Source of the DNA: Mariniphaga sp964559175
Lineage (GTDB): Bacteria; Bacteroidota; Bacteroidia; Bacteroidales; Prolixibacteraceae
Length of the DNA: 64,000 nt
Assembly (NCBI GenBank): GCA_964559175.1
Contig: CAZLGT010000002.1
Span: 62,001 to 126,000, forward strand
Direction of reading: 5' to 3'
Part shown: positions 41,224-49,625 of the stretch, piece by piece
Layout: every line of letters starts with the position of its first letter
How positions within the stretch are numbered: position 1 is the stretch's first letter
Translations under genes and position numbers: made by a program
Notes under the pieces: model-generated
Told to the model about the DNA's origin: nothing
Database searches by the model: none
What the model saw: only the letters and a program-made list of their open reading frames with translations

Positions 41224-41697
41224 CTAACCCTCTTCCACCGGTTTATATCCGTCAGGTATCATCGATTCTGAGGGTTCGTAGGGAAATACATCTGCAATAT
41301 TGCTGACAGCCAAAGAAGTAACAACGTAAGGTATTACCAGATATGACAAGCTTTCGTCGAGCCTGTCGAGTGCCTGTTTTATGTCGTCGGCCATTATCAG
41401 GTACATGGTGCGGAGTTTCTTCTCTTTCCCTGCCGATTCGTCAATGGTTACCAGGCTCAGTGTGGCTTTAAACCACCACTCTCCCGAGTCGTATGGAAAT
41501 ACTTCTCCAATTTTCGATTTTTTAATATCGGTTACCGTAAACTCACCCTTTACCATTTGCTGCATTTGTCTGATTATTCGCGTTTCGGCATCGGTAAACG
41601 ATACGGCATCCAGTAAAAAGTTTTCAGTTACGGTTTGCTCTTTTCCGCTATCTAATCTTTTTGTGTACTTTACTTTACATTCGAACCAGGTCTGCAT
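41224..41697 (-). CDS. DUF4494 protein
   Basis: A 157-residue soluble protein matching DUF4494, a family found almost only in Bacteroidota. It begins MQTWFECKVKYTKRLDSG. The central part has GEVFPYDSGEWWFKATLSLVT, and a second half-repeat ends NIADVFPYEP. Two similar VFPY segments suggest an internal duplication. Function unknown. It has its own promoter and is isolated from the upstream amt operon by two terminators. Confidence 0.85.
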   Translation of the reverse strand: MQTWFECKVKYTKRLDSGKEQTVTENFLLDAVSFTDAETRIIRQMQQMVKGEFTVTDIKKSKIGEVFPYDSGEWWFKATLSLVTIDESAGKEKKLRTMYLIMADDIKQALDRLDESLSYLVIPYVVTSLAVSNIADVFPYEPSESMIPDGYKPVEEG

Positions 41698-41721
41698 ATT
41701 TTAATTTTTAATAAGAGGGCA

Positions 41722-41729
41722 AAAATAGA
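41722..41729 (-). promoter_or_regulatory. Promoter -7 element of the DUF4494 gene
   Basis: Minus strand reads TATTTTTG, giving a leader of about 18 nt before the ATG. It sits right at the end of the preceding terminator's T tract. Confidence 0.5.
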
Positions 41730-41730
41730 A

Positions 41731-41770
41731 AAAAAAGAACCGGTTGCATTTTTTACAAGCCGGTTCTTAA
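41731..41770 (-). terminator. Second terminator downstream of amt
   Basis: The stem AAGAACCGG(TTG) / (CAA)CCGGTTCTT has a 1-nt bulge and ends, on the minus strand, in eight consecutive T. It backs up the terminator at 41849. Confidence 0.7.
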
Positions 41771-41848
41771 TTTAACTAAACTAAAATATAAACTACTTTT
41801 CTCTGTTTCTTTATTGTTGAATTGTGTGTGAATTCGATAAAAAAATCT

Positions 41849-41880
41849 GAAAAATGGAGCCGTCCCTACAAACGGCTCCA
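41849..41880 (-). terminator. Terminator of the porin-glnK-amt operon
   Basis: Perfect 9-bp stem TGGAGCCGT / ACGGCTCCA with an 8-nt loop, followed on the minus strand by TTTT and then a further T tract, 39 bp past the amt stop. Confidence 0.8.
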
Positions 41881-41918
41881 TACAGACAGCTACAGACTAA
41901 AAAGCTGAAGAAGGTGTA

Positions 41919-43151
41919 TTAGTTGTAGGCACTTTCTCCATGTTCATATACATCGAGGCCTTCTTCTTCAATGCGTTTGGAGACACGCAATACTTTTGCA
42001 CTTTTCAAAATAGAAAAAAGGATTAAGCCACCACCGAACGCCCATACAAAAAATGTAAGGACTCCGATTGCCTGAACACCAAGCAAACTTGCTCCGTGGC
42101 CGTAAAACAATCCCTCTGATGTGGAAAACAAACCAACAGCAAGGGTGCCAAATGCACCACTTACACCATGCACAGAAATGGCACCAACCGGGTCGTCAAC
42201 TTTTAAAACTTTATCGAAAAATTCAACTGCAAATGGCAGTATAAATCCGGCAATTGTTCCAATTAAAACTGCGCCACCAGGATTTACTGCATCACAACCG
42301 GCAGTGATTGCCACCAATCCAGCCAGTGCTCCGTTTAATGAAATTGATAGGGCCGGCCGTTTGTATCGGAACCATGAGACAAGCATTGCAGTGACTGCTC
42401 CTGCTGCTGCTGCCAGGTTTGTTGTTACTGCAATATGTGCAATACCAACTGCATTGTCTGTACCTGCTGCTGCTAATTGTGAGCCTGGGTTAAATCCGAA
42501 CCATCCAAACCAAAGTATAAATACACCCAATGCACCCAAAGCCAGGTTGTGACCAGGGATAGCATTTGCTTTTCCGTTTTTACCGTATTTGCCAAGCCGC
42601 GGTCCTATAATCGCTGCACCAGCTAATCCAACCCATGCTCCAACTGAATGTACAATCGAAGATCCGGCAAAATCATGAAATCCTAGCTGACTTAACCATC
42701 CGCCGCCCCAGGTCCAGTGACCGGAAACAGGATAAATAAGTACGGTAATTACTATAGTAAAGATTAGATATGCTTTAAATTCAGTACGTTCTGCCATAGC
42801 CCCTGAAACGATAGTTGCTGCAGTTGCTGCAAAAACCGTCTGAAAGAACAAATCGGCATAATCAGCATAATTGTCTCCAAATCCGTCACTCATAAAAAAG
42901 AGGTCGGGAGTTCCAATTAATCCACCAATTGAATCGCCATACATTATGGTAAAACCAATGGTCCAAAATAGCAGAGATCCTATGGAAAAGTCCATTAAGT
43001 TTTTCATTAAAATGTTAGCCGTATTTTTTGACCGTGTAAATCCAGCCTCAACCATTGCAAATCCCGGCTGCATAAACATTACTAAAAATGCGGCGATTAA
43101 TAACCACATGTTATCAATTCCTATTTGCAGGCCTTGTATTGTTTCTTCCAT
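41919..43151 (-). CDS. amt: Ammonium transporter
   Basis: A 410-residue Amt/Rh channel with eleven predicted transmembrane helices. The signature QPGFAMVEAGFTRSKN (about 28-43) is followed by the pore histidines in GSSIVHSVGAW (about residue 155) and in SVHGVSGAFGT (about residue 325). It takes up ammonium across the inner membrane. There is no N-terminal signal peptide, unlike many proteobacterial AmtB proteins. It is the third gene of a porin-glnK-amt unit. Confidence 0.96.
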   Translation of the reverse strand: MEETIQGLQIGIDNMWLLIAAFLVMFMQPGFAMVEAGFTRSKNTANILMKNLMDFSIGSLLFWTIGFTIMYGDSIGGLIGTPDLFFMSDGFGDNYADYADLFFQTVFAATAATIVSGAMAERTEFKAYLIFTIVITVLIYPVSGHWTWGGGWLSQLGFHDFAGSSIVHSVGAWVGLAGAAIIGPRLGKYGKNGKANAIPGHNLALGALGVFILWFGWFGFNPGSQLAAAGTDNAVGIAHIAVTTNLAAAAGAVTAMLVSWFRYKRPALSISLNGALAGLVAITAGCDAVNPGGAVLIGTIAGFILPFAVEFFDKVLKVDDPVGAISVHGVSGAFGTLAVGLFSTSEGLFYGHGASLLGVQAIGVLTFFVWAFGGGLILFSILKSAKVLRVSKRIEEEGLDVYEHGESAYN

Positions 43152-43173
43152 GATAATTTAATTTTTATGGTTA

Positions 43174-43530
43174 TTACTCTTCTTTTCCTTTAATGTAAAG
43201 CGATTCGTCGCCTTTTTCACCTGTGCGAATACGATATGATTCCTCAATAGGAATAATGAATATCTTTCCATCGCCTATTTCTCCGGATCGGGCAGAACCG
43301 AGTATTGCATTCACCGTTTTTTCCACATTTTTATCCCGAACGATAATGGAAAGTTTTGTACGTTCGATGGTACTGGTATCGTACACAACACCACGGTAAA
43401 CGCGGCCTTCACGCGCCTGGCCAACTCCTCTTACATCCCAAAAGGAGAAGAATTCGATGCCTGCCTCGTGAAGGGCATCTTTTACATCTTCGAATTTGGA
43501 CTTGCGGATGATTGCTTCAATCTTTTTCAT
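43174..43530 (-). CDS. glnK: P-II nitrogen regulatory protein
   Basis: A 118-residue P-II protein. The start MKKIEAIIRKSKFEDVKDAL is typical. The T-loop contains YRGVVYDTSTIERTK, with a Tyr at the usual modification position. The B-loop region reads GSARSGEIGDGKIFI. It binds ATP/ADP and 2-oxoglutarate and should block the adjacent Amt pore when nitrogen is plentiful. It lies 22 bp upstream of amt and 17 bp after the porin gene. Confidence 0.96.
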   Translation of the reverse strand: MKKIEAIIRKSKFEDVKDALHEAGIEFFSFWDVRGVGQAREGRVYRGVVYDTSTIERTKLSIIVRDKNVEKTVNAILGSARSGEIGDGKIFIIPIEESYRIRTGEKGDESLYIKGKEE

Positions 43531-43547
43531 GATCGTAATTTTTATAG

Positions 43548-44192
43548 TTATAATGAAATTCCTACCACTACATAGAATTGTTCTGAGGAGGGATTCAAAA
43601 TGGCTGCCCCCGAGAAAGGCAGTGAAAACAAATCGGTAATTTTTATCTCTTTGGATGTGCCGATTCCAATATTACACACATTGAATTTTCCGTCAACGGT
43701 ATAAGCTCCGTCGCCACCTCCAAGGAAAAGGTCGATTGCGCCTGCCGAAAACCCTGCCTCCAGGTATATATCGCCGTCGCCACTGTTCATCATATAGGCT
43801 CCGGTAAGTGAGAAACTGCCGATACCAAACGTCAGCATCGGTTCAATATAATGAGAATCACCCTCCAGCCAGCTCGATCCAGGGAAATAATAATCGGTGA
43901 GCGTTATGGCCAGAGAAGCATTTTCTCCAAGGTTGAAACCGTAGCTTGCATAAAGGTCGGCCTCGGCGGCTTCATCAGTTGAAGCGTTGAAAGACCCCCA
44001 GGCGCCAATGGCAAAACCGGCGGCACTAAACTCAACCGATGGCTGGAAAGCCGGGCCGGAGCCAAATTTTGTTCCCCTCCAAACATAACTGCTGTAAATG
44101 TCGAGTCCGGTATTCCATTCCTGCGCCCGAATGCTGGGGGAAAACACCAACATCAGGATTAAACTTGCTAAAATCAGGTAAATCTTTTTCAT
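43548..44192 (-). CDS. TorF-like outer-membrane porin linked to amt-glnK
   Basis: A 214-residue protein with a signal peptide (cleavage after about SIRAQ). The mature start EWNTGLDIYSSYVWRGTKFG is the YxSxYVxRG pattern of the TorF/Gcw_chp putative porin family. Strand-like segments follow, ending YVVVGISL. As the first gene before glnK and amt it is probably induced under nitrogen limitation and may admit ammonium or small nitrogen compounds through the outer membrane. The substrate is inference from context. Confidence 0.8.
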   Translation of the reverse strand: MKKIYLILASLILMLVFSPSIRAQEWNTGLDIYSSYVWRGTKFGSGPAFQPSVEFSAAGFAIGAWGSFNASTDEAAEADLYASYGFNLGENASLAITLTDYYFPGSSWLEGDSHYIEPMLTFGIGSFSLTGAYMMNSGDGDIYLEAGFSAGAIDLFLGGGDGAYTVDGKFNVCNIGIGTSKEIKITDLFSLPFSGAAILNPSSEQFYVVVGISL

Positions 44193-44259
44193 CTCTTTTC
44201 TTTTTAATTGTTAAACGAATAAGGTTTATTTTAATAAAAATCACTTTTTTTAAACACCA

Positions 44260-44367
44260 CCCCCTCTTTTATGTGGTTGGTTTTTTAAATAATGCATTTT
44301 GTTTAAAAGAACCCCTTTAAAATTTTATTTTTTGTCAAAAGAAGTATGTTATTTTGAGTACACCCCC
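44260..44367 (-). promoter_or_regulatory. Three evenly spaced C-run boxes upstream of the amt operon
   Basis: CCCCC at 44260-44264, CCCC at 44312-44315 and CCCCC at 44363-44367, each followed by a T-rich stretch on the plus strand, are 51 and 52 bp apart, close to five helical turns. They lie in the 377-bp region upstream of the porin start. On the minus strand they read as GGGG(G)T preceded by A tracts. No clear TAnnTTTG or sigma-54 element was found, and the rest of the gap (to 44569) holds nothing I recognise. Confidence 0.4.
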
Positions 44368-44569
44368 TTTTTTTTAAAGAATGACACTAAATTAACAAAT
44401 TATTAAAATACGAGCCTTGTGTGTTGCAAAAAGATAGTTTCTGGCTAAAGAAATAGAAATATGACTGAAACGAAGCGTTGTTGTGAATTTTGTGTTATTT
44501 GAAAAATGAATGCATGAAGATGAATTCCGGGTTTTTGCCGGTTTGTCTTGGTTAAGGATTTGGTACGTA

Positions 44570-46222
44570 TTAATACAGCTTGAGGACGGTTATTTCTCCC
44601 CTTATATTTTCTTTTGTTCGGGTATAGAAAGTAACAGGCAACTTTGGGTCCAGCTTGTTCTCAGGTATTGCAAAACGGATTGCAGCTGAATTTCCGGGTT
44701 CCAATTTTTGTTTGGAGGAAGATGTATTCAGAGGCACCGACGAGAGTTCCTCGCGGTTTTGCATGATTGCCAGTACCGGGGATGAAACATGACTGGTAAA
44801 AACCGGTTGTTCATTTGTGTTGTGCAACTTTATTTCAAAATGGTAAAAACCATCGTTTTTTTCAGTTCTTACCACATCAATTTCAAGTCCTTTCAGCGAC
44901 TGAAATTCTTCAATTACAATAAAACCTTTCATCTCGCCGGTTACCATACGCTGAAGGTTTGGAGGATTCAGGTGTTTCGACTGCACTGCAAAAACAGGGA
45001 CACCTATAGCATATTTTTCCCCGTTCCACAAATCGTACTGGCTAAAGCGGTAATTAGGTGTTGAAAGATACACAGCCGAATCGCCGGTATAAAAAATGTA
45101 ATTGCTAATGGCGGCATAATTGTCGAAGAACCCAACCTTTTTCCCCTGTGCCAGTTCTTTAATTTCCAGGGCATTTGCTTCGCGGTTGTAAAAAGTGATT
45201 TTGGTGTATCCAACGTTTGGAATCACATCGAGCGCCAGGTACAGCCTGAAGAGAAACATGCCTGCAATAACCGGAAGAGCCAGGCGTTTAAACCACGTTT
45301 TTGTTTTCGGGTCATTTTTAATCAGCGGAAAGGTGGCCAGCATGAGCATGGGCATAATTGCTGCTATCCAATGAGCTTCAATGCGGTTTTTAAAACTCAG
45401 CAGAAAAAGCAGGACATAAAATCCAACAATATTAAAAACAAGCGTACGGTCAAACTCATTTTTAATTTTGAATTTGGATAGTTTCCAAAATACCAAAACA
45501 CCTGTAAGTGGTCCGGCCATCATCAGCTGGTTCAATAAATTGTCGGTAACGTGTTTTAAACGAAATGGTTTGGCGCGTTCCACCAAATGGTATTTAAACG
45601 TGGGAAATTCATTTTCAATTTGCCAAAATACATGCGGGAGTAGTAAGACGATTGTCAATCCAACTGTGGCCCAAAAATATTTGTTTCGTAACAGTTTCAG
45701 GTTGGAAAGTATTGTAAGCCCGATTACCAGAAAAGCATGGTATTTGCTGTAAACCATGGCGGCACTAACCACTGCCAGTAAAACAGCAATCAAAAAAGAA
45801 GGCTTTTCCAAAAATTTTCGGTAAAGAATCAGAAAACAGAGGGTAAAAAACAACAGCGGCACATCGGGAATGGCCAGAAAGCCGGAAATGTGGGTATGAA
45901 TGAGCGGAAATGAAAGCACAAATACGCCGAGAAAAAACAGGTCGTCTTTTTCGTTCAGTACATTTAAAATGAGCGCAAAAGTAAGCGTGGAAACGAGAAT
46001 CAAAATTATTCGCACACCAACCTCACCCGGGAGCAACCAATGTCCGGCATGTATTAACAAAGCGGCCATCGGGGGGTGGTCAAAATAGCCCCAGTCCAGA
46101 TTTTGAGAGTACATCCAGTAATACGATTCGTCAGAATTAAGTCCGGTGAAAAAGGCTTGCAGAAGGTTTACTAAGAGCCACATGCCGATGAGAATCCAAT
46201 GTTTTTTGCTCAGGTTTATCAT
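44570..46222 (-). CDS. GT39/ArnT-like membrane glycosyltransferase (third of three)
   Basis: A 550-residue protein with a first transmembrane helix (HWILIGMWLLVNLLQAFF) followed by the acidic first-loop motif NSDESYYW. The segment GYFDHPPMAALLIHAGH is typical of the PMT/ArnT (GT39/GT83) superfamily. About ten to twelve hydrophobic helices fill the first 350 residues, and the last 200 residues form a soluble periplasmic domain with beta character. Such enzymes move a sugar from an undecaprenyl or dolichyl carrier to lipid A, protein or glycan outside the inner membrane. The acceptor is unknown. It follows the second copy by 6 bp. Confidence 0.85.
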   Translation of the reverse strand: MINLSKKHWILIGMWLLVNLLQAFFTGLNSDESYYWMYSQNLDWGYFDHPPMAALLIHAGHWLLPGEVGVRIILILVSTLTFALILNVLNEKDDLFFLGVFVLSFPLIHTHISGFLAIPDVPLLFFTLCFLILYRKFLEKPSFLIAVLLAVVSAAMVYSKYHAFLVIGLTILSNLKLLRNKYFWATVGLTIVLLLPHVFWQIENEFPTFKYHLVERAKPFRLKHVTDNLLNQLMMAGPLTGVLVFWKLSKFKIKNEFDRTLVFNIVGFYVLLFLLSFKNRIEAHWIAAIMPMLMLATFPLIKNDPKTKTWFKRLALPVIAGMFLFRLYLALDVIPNVGYTKITFYNREANALEIKELAQGKKVGFFDNYAAISNYIFYTGDSAVYLSTPNYRFSQYDLWNGEKYAIGVPVFAVQSKHLNPPNLQRMVTGEMKGFIVIEEFQSLKGLEIDVVRTEKNDGFYHFEIKLHNTNEQPVFTSHVSSPVLAIMQNREELSSVPLNTSSSKQKLEPGNSAAIRFAIPENKLDPKLPVTFYTRTKENIRGEITVLKLY

Positions 46223-46228
46223 TAGGTA

Positions 46229-47869
46229 CTATTTGGGTTTTGCAATAAAATATTTTGTTCCGCTTTCTTTTAAATTTTTTATGGACGGTTGCAAAAAACC
46301 GGGGAATTTTTCCACTGGCACACGGCTCCATTCTTCCGAACCCGGTCTGATTTCGTAGTTACTCAAATCAATAAAGAGTTCTTCTTTCGGACTGAAAACC
46401 AGCAGATGTTTCGGGTCGGATGGAAGGGTGTAAACCGTATCCATGCTGATAACGTCCATTTCGTTATGGCTGTGAATGCGGATGTTCGAAGCGGTTCGTA
46501 TATTTCCGTAAACATAGATGTCTTCGGTGCCGGAAACCTGTTCGCTTTTAATGTTCTGCACCAGTTGTTGTCCCGGATTGGGCATTAGCAACGGATGCAA
46601 TAATATATGTACACTGAAATATAACAGCAGGATGGAATTTGCCAGGACAATCTCACCGGAAACGGCTTTGAATTTTCCAGCCATCCATAAACCTGTAAGG
46701 ATAATCCCAACAGTTGTTCCCAAAACCAGAATTTTATCGGGGAGGATGAATGCGGCATATATGGTGTTGATAAAAAGAACCAGTATTGTGAGGACTGAAG
46801 ACAACTTTAAAAATGCTTTGGTATGCCGAGTTTCAATATTTGAAATTACAACGGCAAAAAAGAGTGAAACCAACGGAATAACCGGCAATAAATACCGGTC
46901 GTAAAATTTAAAAACTGCTCCCGACATTACAATCACCATCACCACCCAAACGGCAATCAGGCCCAAAATGGCTTTGGTTTTTGAGTCTGTTTCTAAAACA
47001 AAATTCCTCAGCTTTTTTGGCCTTGAAAAAACAATAACTATCCATGGTATTGTAAAGGCAATCAGGTTGGTGACTCCCAGAATACCGTTGGTAAATACCT
47101 GAACAAATCTCGACGAAACCCGGTAACCCACCTGGTCGGCAAAAAAGGAACCGATAAATTCCTGTCCATGTTTGATGTACATGATTACAAACCAACTTAA
47201 AGCGACTACAACAGCCACCAAAATGGCTACGGGATGCAGAATTTCCTTCAGTTTTTTCCTTTGCCAGGGATTAAAAAGCAGGTAAAAAAAACTGATTCCG
47301 GCAAAGGCGACCGCCGGTAAACCTTTGGTTTCAAAAGCCAATGCAGCGCCTACCCAGGCCATCCAGTAGAATTTATTTGAAGATTTTTCCGTCAGCATAA
47401 TCTCCAGAAAACCCCAGGCACTGATGGTGAGGAATAAAACCAGCAGAATGTCCGGGATGGAACGGCTGGAACTCATCAAAACCAATGGATTGGCGGCAGT
47501 AATAAATGCAGCCAGCAAGGCTGTTTTGTGCTTTTTTGTGAGCGATTTGGCCATGAAATATACAATAGCAACCAGCAACGCGCCAGCCAGCCAAAACAGA
47601 GCTCTCGACGAGAACTTGCTAACGCCCAGTGTTTTATAGCTCCCTATTAAAGTCCAGTAGGTTACAATGGGTTTTAAAAAACGGTGTGTACCATCGGCCT
47701 GGTAAGGTGTAAGATAATCTTCCTTATCCATCATTTGTAAAACAGCATCGGTGTAATATTTTTCATCGGGGAAGAAAAAAAGATAATCGAGAGCGCCCGG
47801 AGAGACAAAAAGCAAAAATAACAGCGGAGCCAAAAGCCAGGTGTATTTATTTTTCCTGTTTTGCATCAT
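46229..47869 (-). CDS. GT39/ArnT-like membrane glycosyltransferase (second of three)
   Basis: A 546-residue paralogue of its two neighbours. The first-loop motif is FFPDEKYYTDAVLQM with LKPIVTYW following. Transmembrane helices run to about residue 410, and a C-terminal soluble domain ends near IKNLKESGTKYFIAKPK. The predicted reaction is transfer of a lipid-linked sugar on the periplasmic face. It is separated by 1 bp from the first copy and by 6 bp from the third, so the three are one operon. Start codon MMQ is ambiguous by one residue. Confidence 0.85.
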   Translation of the reverse strand: MMQNRKNKYTWLLAPLLFLLFVSPGALDYLFFFPDEKYYTDAVLQMMDKEDYLTPYQADGTHRFLKPIVTYWTLIGSYKTLGVSKFSSRALFWLAGALLVAIVYFMAKSLTKKHKTALLAAFITAANPLVLMSSSRSIPDILLVLFLTISAWGFLEIMLTEKSSNKFYWMAWVGAALAFETKGLPAVAFAGISFFYLLFNPWQRKKLKEILHPVAILVAVVVALSWFVIMYIKHGQEFIGSFFADQVGYRVSSRFVQVFTNGILGVTNLIAFTIPWIVIVFSRPKKLRNFVLETDSKTKAILGLIAVWVVMVIVMSGAVFKFYDRYLLPVIPLVSLFFAVVISNIETRHTKAFLKLSSVLTILVLFINTIYAAFILPDKILVLGTTVGIILTGLWMAGKFKAVSGEIVLANSILLLYFSVHILLHPLLMPNPGQQLVQNIKSEQVSGTEDIYVYGNIRTASNIRIHSHNEMDVISMDTVYTLPSDPKHLLVFSPKEELFIDLSNYEIRPGSEEWSRVPVEKFPGFLQPSIKNLKESGTKYFIAKPK

Positions 47870-47870
47870 T

Positions 47871-49490
47871 TTAGAATTTTATCAGGTACATGGGTTTCAG
47901 TGCCTCGTCTCGGGTTTTGGGATGTACAAAGTCAAATCCCCTGTTAAGGTAAACATGCCTGTATTCGATGATGGTATCGGTTTCTAAATTCATTTCCGTC
48001 ATAATTTCAAAACCTTCGTCATCGGTAAAAATCCAGGACCCTTTTTTGCCGGCTACCTCTATCATTGCTTCAGTTGAAGAAAGCTGTTCCGCCTGCGGTT
48101 CGCTGTAGAAAAACAGTTCGTATTGCGGGTAATGAAAATTGTACAGCTTCTCTCCGGGAACGGCATGTTCGGTGAAATACCTTCCTGCTTTCGGGGGTGC
48201 CTGGTAACTGAACATGTATGGAAAAACATGCGCATTAAGCAGAAATGCAAGGCAGGCAAACCCAATGGCCGGTGGCAGCATTAATCTGACAATGGATGTT
48301 TTGCTGCGGGCATACAAATAGATGGTAGCTCCCAAACCAGCCATTAGTATCAGTCCGGCGGTCCATTTTGGGTATGGAAAAAGATACAGCGAGATAACAG
48401 CCACAGTAAGCCACAACAGGGCAACCACTGTGTTTTGAATGCCGGTAAAAACGGCAAGTATTTGCGAACGGCGGATGAGTGCAACATCAATCCACTTGGC
48501 GGTTAATACTCCTATAAGCGGTATAATTCCGAAAATGTAGTTGGGCAACTGACTTTTGGAAGCATTGATGATGATGAAAAATATCCAGATTCCGGTGAAG
48601 GTGAAATACTCCGAAGTTTTAAACTTATGGATAATGAGTGATTTGAATTCGAGAAATGCAGATGCAAAAAACAACAAACTCCAGGGAATGAAAAGGTACA
48701 GCAGCGTGTGCACATAAAAAACAGGGTCGTTATTAGTTTGCACATAAGTACCGGTAATTCTTCCCACATTGTTGTCCCAGAAAAAGAACACGATACCGTC
48801 CCAGCCGAACTGGCTAACCAGTCCTATCAATGCCGGGCTTGCCACCACAAACGCCAGCACAACGCCTAAGTACCAGCGGTAATCCAGCAGTAAACGGTAA
48901 TTTTTTTTCAGCAAAATGTGCCCGACCACCGCAAAAGCAGGAATGGCAGCTCCAATGGGGCCTTTGCTTAACATGGCAAACCCAATACCGATGAAGCCTA
49001 AAATCCAGTGTTTGTTTTTTCGGGTTTGAACAAACTCGGAAAGCTGCCAAAGGGCAAAGGTGATAAAAACCTGAAGCGGTGTGTCGGTATGAATGTCCAT
49101 ACTGTAGAGTGTATAGACAAGGGAAAAAGACAGTAAAAGCGTAGTGAGCATCCCCACACGCCGGTTGTATAAACTTTTTCCTAATCCGTAGGCAGAATAA
49201 AATCCGAAAAAAACCAGCAGCAAAACCGGAAACTTGAACCAGAAATTGGAAATTCCGCCAATGGCAAAACCCAACGCCCCCAGCCAGAAAAGCAGCGGGG
49301 GTTTTTGGTCGTAAGGTTCGCCATGAACGGAAAGGTTAATATAATTGCCATTCTGGAAAATTTCTTTTGAAACCGTGGCATACTTTCCGGCATCGCGCGT
49401 AACATCAATGGAAAGTCCTGAAAAATAAACTGCCAGGGCAAGTCCCAGCAGTGCCATGAATATGAAGCGTATCGTTTTATTCTCGAACAT
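47871..49490 (-). CDS. GT39/ArnT-like membrane glycosyltransferase (first of three)
   Basis: A 539-residue ArnT/PMT-type glycosyltransferase. The first periplasmic loop has SIDVTRDAGKYATVSKEIF and YDQKPPLLFWLGALGF, the best match of the three to the ArnT pattern (acidic residues then a KPPLLFW segment). About twelve helices precede a C-terminal soluble domain of about 120 residues. It is the first gene of a three-gene paralogous operon on the minus strand, divergent from argH across a 135-bp region. Confidence 0.87.
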   Translation of the reverse strand: MFENKTIRFIFMALLGLALAVYFSGLSIDVTRDAGKYATVSKEIFQNGNYINLSVHGEPYDQKPPLLFWLGALGFAIGGISNFWFKFPVLLLVFFGFYSAYGLGKSLYNRRVGMLTTLLLSFSLVYTLYSMDIHTDTPLQVFITFALWQLSEFVQTRKNKHWILGFIGIGFAMLSKGPIGAAIPAFAVVGHILLKKNYRLLLDYRWYLGVVLAFVVASPALIGLVSQFGWDGIVFFFWDNNVGRITGTYVQTNNDPVFYVHTLLYLFIPWSLLFFASAFLEFKSLIIHKFKTSEYFTFTGIWIFFIIINASKSQLPNYIFGIIPLIGVLTAKWIDVALIRRSQILAVFTGIQNTVVALLWLTVAVISLYLFPYPKWTAGLILMAGLGATIYLYARSKTSIVRLMLPPAIGFACLAFLLNAHVFPYMFSYQAPPKAGRYFTEHAVPGEKLYNFHYPQYELFFYSEPQAEQLSSTEAMIEVAGKKGSWIFTDDEGFEIMTEMNLETDTIIEYRHVYLNRGFDFVHPKTRDEALKPMYLIKF

Positions 49491-49575
49491 CTAATTAAAT
49501 GTAAATGCATACTTTTAATGCAAATGCAAGGCAAAAGTGGCAATTTTTCAGGATTTATAAAACAACCACCCCAAA

Positions 49576-49603
49576 TTGTTTCACATCAAAATCCATATCT
49601 TTG
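49576..49603 (+). promoter_or_regulatory. argH promoter
   Basis: TTG at 49576-49578, 17-bp spacer, TATCTTTG at 49596-49603: a full consensus match. Predicted transcript start near 49609, leader about 17 nt. Confidence 0.65.
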
Positions 49604-49625
49604 CACAAATTTCAATTTAACCGAA

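Noticed and set aside
49506..49528. TGCAT/ATGCA repeats upstream of argH considered as an ARG box
   Set aside because: The half-site spacing is 7 bp instead of 4, and the site is closer to the divergent glycosyltransferase start than to the argH promoter.
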